Positions 1 through 5,834 of a stretch of 7,807 nt of DNA are shown one piece after another. The notes beneath the pieces are model-generated. The model was not told the DNA's origin, did not search any database, and worked only from the letters and a program-made list of their open reading frames with translations. The position numbers were made by a program, and so were the translations under genes. Each line of letters opens with the position of its first letter. Positions within the stretch are counted from its first letter, which is position 1. This stretch comes from Prevotellaceae bacterium (GTDB taxonomy: Bacteria; Bacteroidota; Bacteroidia; Bacteroidales; UBA932): positions 1 to 7,807 of the forward strand of contig JAITKY010000091.1 in NCBI GenBank assembly GCA_031278135.1, written 5' to 3'.

Positions 1-84
1 TGCTCGCAAATGACAAACTAATTCTGTTAATTGTTCTTGTTGCGATAATAATTGTTCATATTCCGAACGTCGTATGTGTATCAT
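1..84 (-). CDS. N-terminal fragment of a possible IS66-type transposase, cut by the window edge
   Basis: An open frame starts with ATG at 84-82 and runs leftward for 28 codons without a stop to base 1. The peptide begins MIHIRRSEYEQLL and continues as a Gln/Glu/Leu-rich helix with Leu at 12, 13, 19 and 22, ending in HLRA. A short beta-like start, an EYxxLL motif and then a coiled-coil or zipper-like helix are what I associate with the N-terminus of IS66-family transposases (TnpC). The zinc-finger and DDE regions would lie outside the window. A Bacteroidota -7 element sits 14 bp upstream, which supports this start. No tnpB-like gene and no recognisable terminal inverted repeat are visible upstream. 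Any other coiled-coil protein is possible: the open frame is fairly well supported, the family assignment is weak. Confidence 0.45.
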   Translation of the reverse strand, partial: MIHIRRSEYEQLLSQQEQLTELVCHLRA

Positions 85-97
85 TTCTTCCACGACG

Positions 98-105
98 CAA
101 AGGTA
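98..105 (-). promoter_or_regulatory. Bacteroidota -7 promoter element for the leftward partial gene
   Basis: Read on the - strand this is TACCTTTG, an exact match to TAnnTTTG. It lies 13 bases before the ATG at 84-82, so the leader would be only a few bases long. I see no good TTG -33 element at 17-23 bp further upstream, where the DNA is T-rich, so the match rests on the -7 box alone. Confidence 0.5.
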
Positions 106-249
106 AATATTTTTTTTTCCATCATTTTTTTTGAAGTACCTGAGTAGTTACAATACTTTTATTATTAATAAATTAAAAAAAAACAAAAATAGGCAAAAAC
201 TCGGAATTAGACTTTTTCTTTTTCGGAAACTCCTGCCCATTTTTATGCG

Positions 250-284
250 TTTGTGTGTAATTTCAAAATTTCATGTTACCTTTG
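250..284 (+). promoter_or_regulatory. Promoter of the 90-aa hypothetical gene (TTTG / TACCTTTG)
   Basis: TACCTTTG at 277-284 matches the Bacteroidota -7 consensus TAnnTTTG exactly. TTTG at 250-253 serves as a -33 element with 23 bp between them, at the upper end of the TTG-N17-23 spacing reported for this phylum. Transcription would start near 290-292, giving a leader of under 10 nt before the ATG at 299. The same TACCTTTGC string precedes recQ and, on the other strand, the gene at the left edge. Confidence 0.6.
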
Positions 285-298
285 CATAAATTTTTAGT

Positions 299-571
299 AT
301 GAAAGATATTGATGTATTAAAATTAAGTGGTAAAGAATTGTATGCATACTTCACACGTGACAATTCCGATTATTCAAATGTTATATCCTTACTGCCTTAT
401 GCCGTAATGGATGATGAAAGTAAAGTTTATGAATTATTGGAGCGTTCGGTGCGTGAAAATAAAAAATTTTACGCCCACTATCCGGCTTTCCCAAAACTGA
501 ACAAAGGCATAGATATATCGAAAATGGAAGAAATCGGAGGAATAACAGACGGCGCATTATATCTTGGTTAA
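299..571 (+). CDS. Hypothetical protein, 90 aa
   Basis: I do not recognise this protein. It is 90 residues, soluble-looking, with no signal peptide, membrane segment or metal-binding cysteines (it contains no Cys). An N-terminal part, MKDIDVLKLSGKELYAYF, is followed by a mixed charged region (about residues 20-60, with VYELLERSVRENKKF suggesting a helix) and a Gly-rich tail, IGGITDGALYLG. The frame is supported by a consensus promoter ending about 15 bp upstream, by the absence of a competing frame, and by a start directly at the expected 5' end of the transcript. No Shine-Dalgarno is present, as usual in Bacteroidota. It stands alone: the gene to the left is divergent and the one to the right is convergent. 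It is probably a real lineage-restricted small protein of unknown role. Confidence 0.65.
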   Translation: MKDIDVLKLSGKELYAYFTRDNSDYSNVISLLPYAVMDDESKVYELLERSVRENKKFYAHYPAFPKLNKGIDISKMEEIGGITDGALYLG

Positions 572-627
572 TTATTGTAACTCGTTTATATATTTATTTA
601 GTATTTGTCTGAAAACTCACAATACTC

Positions 628-689
628 AGAATTTGCAGAATTATAGAATTATCAGAATTCTGTACAATCCTGTTAATTCTGTTAATTCT
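628..689. repeat. Cluster of AGAATT / AATTCT short repeats
   Basis: AGAATT occurs at 628-633, 637-642, 645-650 and 654-659 (steps of 9, 8 and 9 bp). The inverted form AATTCT occurs at 656-661, 675-680 and 684-689, the last two 9 bp apart inside TGTTAATTCTGTTAATTCTG. The orientation therefore flips in the middle, giving an imperfect dyad built from roughly 9-bp units. It lies between two convergent genes, so it is not a promoter for either. Function unknown; it could be simple-sequence expansion or a dispersed intergenic repeat. Confidence 0.55.
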
Positions 690-709
690 GATCATAATTG
701 GCTGTCCAT

Positions 710-738
710 AAATCTTGGGGGAATACCCCCCAAGATTT
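710..738. repeat. Perfect 12-bp inverted repeat between convergent genes, possible terminator
   Basis: AAATCTTGGGGG (710-721) pairs perfectly with CCCCCAAGATTT (727-738) around a 5-nt loop, AATAC. It sits 139 bp after the stop of the 90-aa gene and 69 bp beyond the end of the kinase gene on the other strand, the place for a bidirectional terminator. However, it lacks a convincing U-tract: the + side reads GGGCTTTTCGAG, and the - side has no T run. A palindromic intergenic repeat element is the main alternative. Confidence 0.55.
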
Positions 739-806
739 GGGCTTTTCGAGATTTAATAATCAAATAAAGCGTAAGGATACACATTTTTAGCAAATAAATT
801 CACGAA

Positions 807-1790
807 TCAATTAAATTTGATTGTAAACACTGTTTTTACATACGGTTCGGAGACGACGGATATTGTTCCGTTATGTCGGTTAATTATTTGGCGGCAAAGG
901 CTGAGCCCGATTCCCGAACCACCTTGTTTGGTAGTGAAAAACGGAACAAAAATACGGTCGAGAGCGTCGGGAACAATACCTCGTCCATTGTCGGTCACGG
1001 TGATAACCGATTTGCCCTTTTCGAAAAAAGCATATACCGAAATCAGAGGAGCATCCGTATTGCGACAAGCATCCAGAGCGTTTTTTAACAGATTTATAAG
1101 GACTTGTTCTATCAGCGAACGGTCGGCATAGAGTCGTATGTCGTCCGGTCGTATGTAGAAAGAAACAGGCACAGTTTCTTTTACAAACAAGTTTTTGATA
1201 TCTTTAAATAGGTCGTTGACAGAGAAATATCGCATTATGGGTGTTGGGATACGAGTCAGTTGCCTGTAGTTTTCTACAAAATCGAGTAACCATTTGCTTC
1301 GTCGATGTATTGATTGCATTGCCGCCATTGTTTCGCGATATCGTTCTTCATTCAAGTCTTCATCTGCCTGTTCGGAAATAGTTTCCGAGAGCGAGATGAT
1401 GGGCGCCACAGAGTTCATTATTTCGTGTGTCATGACACGGATAAGTTTTTGCCATGCTTCGGTTTCGGCTTTCGAGACGATGGATTCGTATAAGCGTGAC
1501 CTGAATATTTCGAGCGCCTCGTTCATTGATTTACTGAGATTTTTGCCACTTTTTTTCAGATTCGAAGGAAATGAAATATTGAGGTCGCCACAACGTATAT
1601 TTGCAATCATTTGTTCCATTAATCTGATTGATTTACGATAATCCAGCGATATAGAGTAAATCAGTATGATGACCGTTATTACAGATATTGTAGCGATGAA
1701 ATAATATTCATTGATAATGCACAAAGTAGAAACTGTTGATAGAGTCACGGATGTAACCGTTTTAACGACAATGATTTTTGCACGGTTCAT
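807..1790 (-). CDS. Membrane sensor histidine kinase, NtrB-like, partner of the adjacent response regulator
   Basis: This 327-aa kinase should autophosphorylate on His and pass the phosphate to Asp54 of the regulator encoded just upstream. Two hydrophobic segments (about residues 6-26 and 29-49) are separated by only two or three residues (N27-E28), so there is almost no extracytoplasmic sensor. A HAMP-like linker follows (about 50-105). The dimerisation motif is VMTHEIMNSVAPI, with the phospho-acceptor His122. The ATPase part has the N box LLKNALDA (Asn237), G1 box DNGRGI (267-272), F box FVPFFTTK (281-288) and G2 box GGSGIGLSL (290-298). All catalytic boxes look intact. The start ATG (1790-1788) overlaps the regulator's TGA as ATGA, implying co-transcription and translational coupling. 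Its small input region suggests it senses the membrane, a partner protein or something intracellular; the signal is unknown. Confidence 0.93.
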   Translation of the reverse strand: MNRAKIIVVKTVTSVTLSTVSTLCIINEYYFIATISVITVIILIYSISLDYRKSIRLMEQMIANIRCGDLNISFPSNLKKSGKNLSKSMNEALEIFRSRLYESIVSKAETEAWQKLIRVMTHEIMNSVAPIISLSETISEQADEDLNEERYRETMAAMQSIHRRSKWLLDFVENYRQLTRIPTPIMRYFSVNDLFKDIKNLFVKETVPVSFYIRPDDIRLYADRSLIEQVLINLLKNALDACRNTDAPLISVYAFFEKGKSVITVTDNGRGIVPDALDRIFVPFFTTKQGGSGIGLSLCRQIINRHNGTISVVSEPYVKTVFTIKFN

Positions 1791-3154
1791 ATTCCAAGTT
1801 TTTCCATTTTACGGTACAGAGCATAACGCGTTATTCCCAACAGTTCGGCAGCCACGCTGATATTTCCTTCGGCTTGACGGAATGCACGTTCGATGGCTTC
1901 CTGTTCGAGTTTATTGAGATTAAATTCTTCACGCGTCTTTTTTGTGGCTGCCGCCGCAGGCGTAAAAATAAAATTATCGGCTCCCAGAATAGCCTTGTCG
2001 GCAAGTATTACAGCGCGTTCCATTGTGTGTTCAAGTTCGCGCACATTTCCTGGCCACTGATAATTTTGCAGTTTTGCTTTTGCTTCTTTCGTTATCCCTC
2101 TCAGTTTTTTATTGTATTTTCGTTTGAAACGAGCGAGGAAATGTTCGGCGAGCAACAACACGTCGTTTTCACGCTCTCTCAATGGAGGGATATGTATTTC
2201 GATCGTATTTATCCGGTATAGAAGGTCTTGCCTGAACTTTTTGTCGGCTACCATTTCGCGGATATTCACGTTTGTGGCTGATATGAAACGCACATCTATC
2301 GGTACCGGATGAGTCGAACCTAAAGGGATTATTTCACGTTTTTCTATGGCTGTCAGCAACTTCATCTGCATCGAAAATGACAGATTGCCGATTTCGTCCA
2401 AAAACAGCGTTCCACCGGCAGCGACTTCCAACCGTCCCGGTTTATCGTGATAAGCATCGGTAAAAGCGCCTTTTTTGTATCCGAACAGTTCGCTCTCGAA
2501 CAGCGATTCGGATATGGAGCCGAGATCTAACGCAACGAAAATCTTTTCTTTACGAGGTGATTTCCGGTGAATTTCGCGGGCGATAAGGTCTTTTCCCGTT
2601 CCGTTTTCGCCAAGAATAAGGATATTGGCGTCTGTATTACGCAGTTTCTCTATTGTGTCGAAAACATTCAGCATCACGCTACTACCGCCTATTATTTCGT
2701 CTTTTCCGTTTACAGCCGGAGCGGCGAGCACCGAGATTTGTTGTCGGAGAAGTCGTACTTCGATTTTGCTGTTGTGTAACTCTATGGCAGAGAATATTGT
2801 AGCCAACAATTTTTCTTTTTCCCACGGTTTTGGGATAAAATCCGTTGCACCTGCTTTGATAGCCTGTATCGCTTTATCCATATCGGCATACGCAGTAATG
2901 AAAATCACCACAATATCGGGGTCGATTTTCTTTATTTTTTCGAGCCAGAACAACCCTTCCTGTCCACTGATAGCATCACGGTTGAAATTCATGTCAAGCA
3001 ATATGACATCGGGATCAAAAGTGTTGATAAAGTGTTCGATACGTCCAGGATCGGTACTTACTCTCACTTGTTCCACATGCGATTTTAACAGAAGATTCAA
3101 TGCAAGCAACACATCTTCGTTATCGTCTATAACCAAAATCTTTCCCTTTTTCAT
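1787..3154 (-). CDS. Sigma-54-dependent response regulator, NtrC family (receiver, AAA+, Fis HTH)
   Basis: This 455-aa activator should bind enhancer sites and remodel sigma-54 RNA polymerase after phosphorylation. The receiver (1-120) has acidic residues Asp10-Asp11, phospho-acceptor Asp54 in ILLDMNF, Thr87 and Lys109. The AAA+ domain (about 152-390) has Walker A GENGTGK (182-188), the sigma-54 contact loop GAFTDA (229-234, canonical GAFTGA), Walker B LFLDE (250-254), sensor I RFISATN, FRQDLLYRI with the arginine-finger region, and WPGNVREL. A Fis-type helix-turn-helix (about 430-455, NISVAAELLGITRYALYRKM) ends the protein. I chose the ATG at 3154 because MKKGKILVIDD is the standard receiver start; an in-frame ATG at 3202 would add 16 residues, but the -7 promoter box lies between the two. 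Targets are unknown. Related pairs in Bacteroidota often sit beside efflux genes, but none is seen here. Confidence 0.95.
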   Translation of the reverse strand: MKKGKILVIDDNEDVLLALNLLLKSHVEQVRVSTDPGRIEHFINTFDPDVILLDMNFNRDAISGQEGLFWLEKIKKIDPDIVVIFITAYADMDKAIQAIKAGATDFIPKPWEKEKLLATIFSAIELHNSKIEVRLLRQQISVLAAPAVNGKDEIIGGSSVMLNVFDTIEKLRNTDANILILGENGTGKDLIAREIHRKSPRKEKIFVALDLGSISESLFESELFGYKKGAFTDAYHDKPGRLEVAAGGTLFLDEIGNLSFSMQMKLLTAIEKREIIPLGSTHPVPIDVRFISATNVNIREMVADKKFRQDLLYRINTIEIHIPPLRERENDVLLLAEHFLARFKRKYNKKLRGITKEAKAKLQNYQWPGNVRELEHTMERAVILADKAILGADNFIFTPAAAATKKTREEFNLNKLEQEAIERAFRQAEGNISVAAELLGITRYALYRKMEKLGI

Positions 3155-3168
3155 GTCATTAATTTTTG

Positions 3169-3203
3169 CAAATATATACACAATTGTCGATTGATACTGC
3201 AAA
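3169..3203 (-). promoter_or_regulatory. Promoter of the response regulator-kinase operon
   Basis: On the - strand, TTTG (3203-3200) and TATATTTG (3176-3169) are separated by 23 bp, matching the Bacteroidota TTG-N17-23-TAnnTTTG arrangement. The -7 box ends 14 bp before the ATG at 3154, giving a very short leader like that of the 90-aa gene. Its position favours the 3154 start over the upstream in-frame ATG at 3202. No sigma-54 type -24/-12 site is evident in front of this operon, so autoregulation through sigma-54 is not supported. Confidence 0.5.
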
Positions 3204-3515
3204 ATTATGTATAATATTGTCTATTAGAGCGATGAAAAGATGAATTTTCAAAAATGAACAATACGCAGCATAGTGTTCTCACAATAATTTCCGCTCATAA
3301 AAAAAAATCACAATCAAAATTAAACCTTTCTGGCGTTTTATCATCTGAATGAAAGAATTTGGTTTTTCATAGTTTAGTTAGGTTGTAGAAAAGTGGGGTT
3401 CCCAATCCCACTTTTTTTGCTTGACAAACTGTTTAAAATCAGACATATATAGAGTAACGCATTTCGGATAAAAAAAAAATTGTATACGATTTTTTTAATT
3501 ATAAAAATAAATTAT
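3204..3515. other. Intergenic region between divergent operons, with possible small transcript
   Basis: This AT-rich stretch separates the leftward regulator operon from rightward recQ. A near-consensus rightward promoter is possible: TTG at 3191-3193, 18 bp, then TAATATTG at 3212-3219 (one mismatch to TAnnTTTG). Downstream lie a 32-codon ORF (3254-3352, starting MNNTQHSVLT and rich in Lys and Ser), with no resemblance I recognise, and then the strong terminator at 3389-3418. After that comes a dyad of A and T runs centred on GTATAC (3473-3496), close upstream of the recQ -7 box. No tRNA or known riboswitch is recognisable. Confidence 0.4.
3389..3418 (+). terminator. Strong intrinsic terminator with no annotated gene upstream
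   Basis: AAAAGTGGGGTT (3389-3400) pairs with AATCCCACTTTT (3404-3415) around a 3-nt CCC loop. The 12-bp stem contains one G-T wobble. It runs straight into a T tract ending at 3418, the classic + strand intrinsic terminator layout. Read on the - strand it is flanked by a shorter T run (CTTTTCTAC), so it works best rightward. The nearest protein gene to the left is on the opposite strand, so it either ends an unannotated rightward transcript or insulates recQ from read-through. Confidence 0.7.
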
Positions 3516-3523
3516 TACCTTTG
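3516..3523 (+). promoter_or_regulatory. Bacteroidota -7 element of the recQ promoter
   Basis: TACCTTTG is an exact TAnnTTTG match, in the same TTACCTTTGC context as upstream of the 90-aa gene. The expected start is near 3530, leaving an AT-rich leader of about 100 nt before the recQ ATG. No TTG is visible 17-23 bp upstream; that place is taken by a T run that is the right arm of an AT dyad. The leader contains a 21-codon ORF (3532-3597, MPSLCADII...), which may be chance. Confidence 0.5.
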
Positions 3524-3629
3524 CTACCGTTATGCCATCATTGTGTGCTGACATAATATATGTTTTTTTTATTGTTAAATGTTTTATTTTACTGTAAATA
3601 TTAGAATTAAATTCGTTTTTTGATTTTGT

Positions 3630-5819
3630 ATGAAGAATTACGCAGATATTTCGCTGATTGAGTATCTAAAAAAATATTTCGGGTTTGACTTTTTCAAAGG
3701 AAACCAGGAAGTAATTATCAGAAGCTTGTTGTCTGGCAACGATACATTTGTGTTGATGCCTACAGGTGGCGGTAAATCATTATGTTACCAACTGCCGGCG
3801 ATGATTATGGACGGTACGGCGATTATCATTTCCCCATTGATTGCCCTTATGAAAAATCAGGTGGATGCTATGAGGGGATTCACTGAAGAAGAGGGTATTG
3901 CGCACTTTTTGAACTCGTCGTTGAACAAGGCGCAAATTGTGAAAGTCAAAGATGATATTCTCAGCGGACACACAAAAATGCTGTATGTGGCGCCCGAATC
4001 GCTGACAAAAGAAGAGAATATCCAGTTTTTCAAGCAATTGAAGATATCTTTTTACGCTGTGGACGAAGCGCATTGTATTTCCGAATGGGGACACGATTTC
4101 AGACCGGAATACCGGAGGATACGCTCGATAATCGCACAGACCGGCGTGGCGCCAATCATCGCGCTGACAGCAACAGCAACCCCAAAAGTTCAGCACGATA
4201 TCCAGAAAAATCTGGACATGCTGGACGCAAATGTTTTTAAATCATCGTTTAACCGTCCGAATCTCTATTATGAAATCAGGCCTAAGGTAAACGCAATGAA
4301 AGAAATCATCAGGTTTATCAAAGCCAATGAAGGAAAATCGGGAATAATATACTGTCTTAGCAGGAAAAAAGTCGAGGAAATCTCTGAAATCCTGCAAGTA
4401 AACGGCATCAAAGCCCTGCCGTATCATGCCGGAATGGATTCGACTTCACGCTCAAACAATCAGGACAGTTTTCTGCTCGAAGACGTTGATGTGATTGTGG
4501 CTACGATAGCCTTCGGAATGGGAATCGACAAACCCGACGTCCGTTTTGTTATACATTATAATATACCAAAAAGCCTCGAAGGATACTATCAGGAAACCGG
4601 AAGGGCTGGACGGGACGGCGGTGAAGGACAATGTATTCTGTTCTACGGATATAAGGATATCCAACGACTGGAAAAGTTCATCCAGGGAAAACCATTGTCG
4701 GAACAAGAAATCGGAAAACAACTGCTACTCGACGCTGCCGCTTACGCCGAATCGTCGATATGCCGGCGAAAACTTCTCCTGCACTATTTCGGCGAAGAAT
4801 ATACTGTCGAAAATTGCGAAAATTGTGATAACTGTCTGTATCCCAAAATACAGTTCGAAGGAAGCAAATACATCGAACTTGCACTTTCGGTCATTATTGC
4901 CGTAAGTGGAAAGTTCAAAGTCGATCACATCGTGAACATTCTCACCGGAACAATGAATTCTACAATCAAATCGTACGAACATGATGAACTTGAACTGTTT
5001 GGGGAAGGTGATGATAAAAGCCCGCTGTTCTGGAACTCAATCATCCGAAAAGCGCTTGTAGAAGAGTTGATAGACAAGGACATCGAAAACTACGGACTGC
5101 TTTATCTCACCGAAAAAGGACAGAAATTCATGGAAGAACCGTATCCGATTATGGTAACTCAAGATAAAGAATATGAGGACGGTGACGATGACGACAATAT
5201 GCAACTCGGCGGAAAAGGAGGAGGCGCTTGCGACGAAGAACTTCTGGCTATGTTGAAACAGGAATGTCGAAGCGTTGCAAAAAAATTGAATCTTCCGTCG
5301 TTTGTAATCTTTCAGGATCCTTCGCTCGAAGACATGGCAACGCAATATCCCATAACAATCGACGAACTCAAAAACTGTCAGGGAGTTGGCGAAGGAAAAG
5401 CCAAAAAATACGGAAAAACTTTTGTCGCCCTGATAAAGACTTATGTCGAAGAAAAGGAAATCGACCGTCCGCAAGATATGGTGGTCAAATCGGTTACCAA
5501 CAAGTCGGGCAAACCGTTTATAATACAAAATATCGACAAAAAGATAGATTTTGCCGATATTTGTCGTGGCCGAAACATTGATATGACCTCATTATTAGAC
5601 GAAATCGAGTCGATAGTAAATTCGGGAATGAGATTGAATATCGACTATTATATCGACGAAGTTCTTGACGAAGATAAACGTGACGAAATTTACGATTTCT
5701 TTAGAAATGAGGCTGAAACAGGTACGCTCGACGAAGCAATCGAGGTTTTGGGCGACGAATATGAAGAAGATGAAATACGATTGGTGAGAATTAAATTTAT
5801 GTCCGAAATAGCAAATTGA
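3630..5819 (+). CDS. recQ: ATP-dependent DNA helicase RecQ with C-terminal extension
   Basis: This is a 3'-5' superfamily 2 helicase acting in recombination and fork repair. In order, it shows motif 0 (GNQE, Gln26), Walker A PTGGGKS (44-50, Lys49), DEAH (145-148) followed by the RecQ aromatic loop SEWGHDFRP, motif III TATAT, motif IV IIYCLSRKK, motif V AFGMGIDKPDVR and motif VI YYQETGRAGRDG with the arginine finger. The RQC zinc site is Cys378, 396, 399 and 402, spaced as in E. coli RecQ, followed by a winged helix. An acidic, Gly-rich linker (about 511-530) leads to an HRDC domain (about 532-610, with GVGEGKAKKYG). The last 120 or so residues exceed the E. coli protein (about 610 aa) and look helical; Bacteroidota and Firmicutes RecQ proteins often carry a helix-turn-helix domain here. 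No Shine-Dalgarno precedes the ATG. It is probably co-transcribed with the following mutase. Confidence 0.97.
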   Translation: MKNYADISLIEYLKKYFGFDFFKGNQEVIIRSLLSGNDTFVLMPTGGGKSLCYQLPAMIMDGTAIIISPLIALMKNQVDAMRGFTEEEGIAHFLNSSLNKAQIVKVKDDILSGHTKMLYVAPESLTKEENIQFFKQLKISFYAVDEAHCISEWGHDFRPEYRRIRSIIAQTGVAPIIALTATATPKVQHDIQKNLDMLDANVFKSSFNRPNLYYEIRPKVNAMKEIIRFIKANEGKSGIIYCLSRKKVEEISEILQVNGIKALPYHAGMDSTSRSNNQDSFLLEDVDVIVATIAFGMGIDKPDVRFVIHYNIPKSLEGYYQETGRAGRDGGEGQCILFYGYKDIQRLEKFIQGKPLSEQEIGKQLLLDAAAYAESSICRRKLLLHYFGEEYTVENCENCDNCLYPKIQFEGSKYIELALSVIIAVSGKFKVDHIVNILTGTMNSTIKSYEHDELELFGEGDDKSPLFWNSIIRKALVEELIDKDIENYGLLYLTEKGQKFMEEPYPIMVTQDKEYEDGDDDDNMQLGGKGGGACDEELLAMLKQECRSVAKKLNLPSFVIFQDPSLEDMATQYPITIDELKNCQGVGEGKAKKYGKTFVALIKTYVEEKEIDRPQDMVVKSVTNKSGKPFIIQNIDKKIDFADICRGRNIDMTSLLDEIESIVNSGMRLNIDYYIDEVLDEDKRDEIYDFFRNEAETGTLDEAIEVLGDEYEEDEIRLVRIKFMSEIAN

Positions 5820-5834
5820 TAATTTTATAAGTAT

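Noticed and set aside
564..767. 67-codon + strand ORF after the 90-aa gene
   Set aside because: It is made of the AGAATT repeats and the palindrome translated by chance, overlaps the preceding stop, has no promoter, and has an Asn/Ile-rich composition typical of AT-rich spacer DNA.
1778..2221. 147-codon + strand ORF opposite the response regulator
   Set aside because: It is antisense to a fully supported AAA+ regulator with intact motifs. Its Phe- and Cys-rich product looks like a shadow translation.
2625..3194. 189-codon + strand ORF opposite the receiver and AAA+ region
   Set aside because: It is the longest antisense frame, but it lies wholly over conserved regulator coding sequence, and its Ser-rich product has no recognisable domain.
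3532..3597. 21-codon leader peptide in the recQ leader
   Set aside because: There is no run of regulatory codons and no attenuator hairpin before the recQ start, and the hydrophobic Phe/Ile content is expected from T-rich DNA.
5037..5528. 163-codon - strand ORF within recQ
   Set aside because: It is antisense to the RQC/HRDC part of recQ, and its Phe/Val-rich composition reflects the complement of Glu/Lys codons.
5820..5834. Separate promoter for the mutase gene
   Set aside because: The gap after recQ is only 15 bp and contains no TAnnTTTG element; one inside the recQ coding sequence cannot be excluded, but I did not find one.
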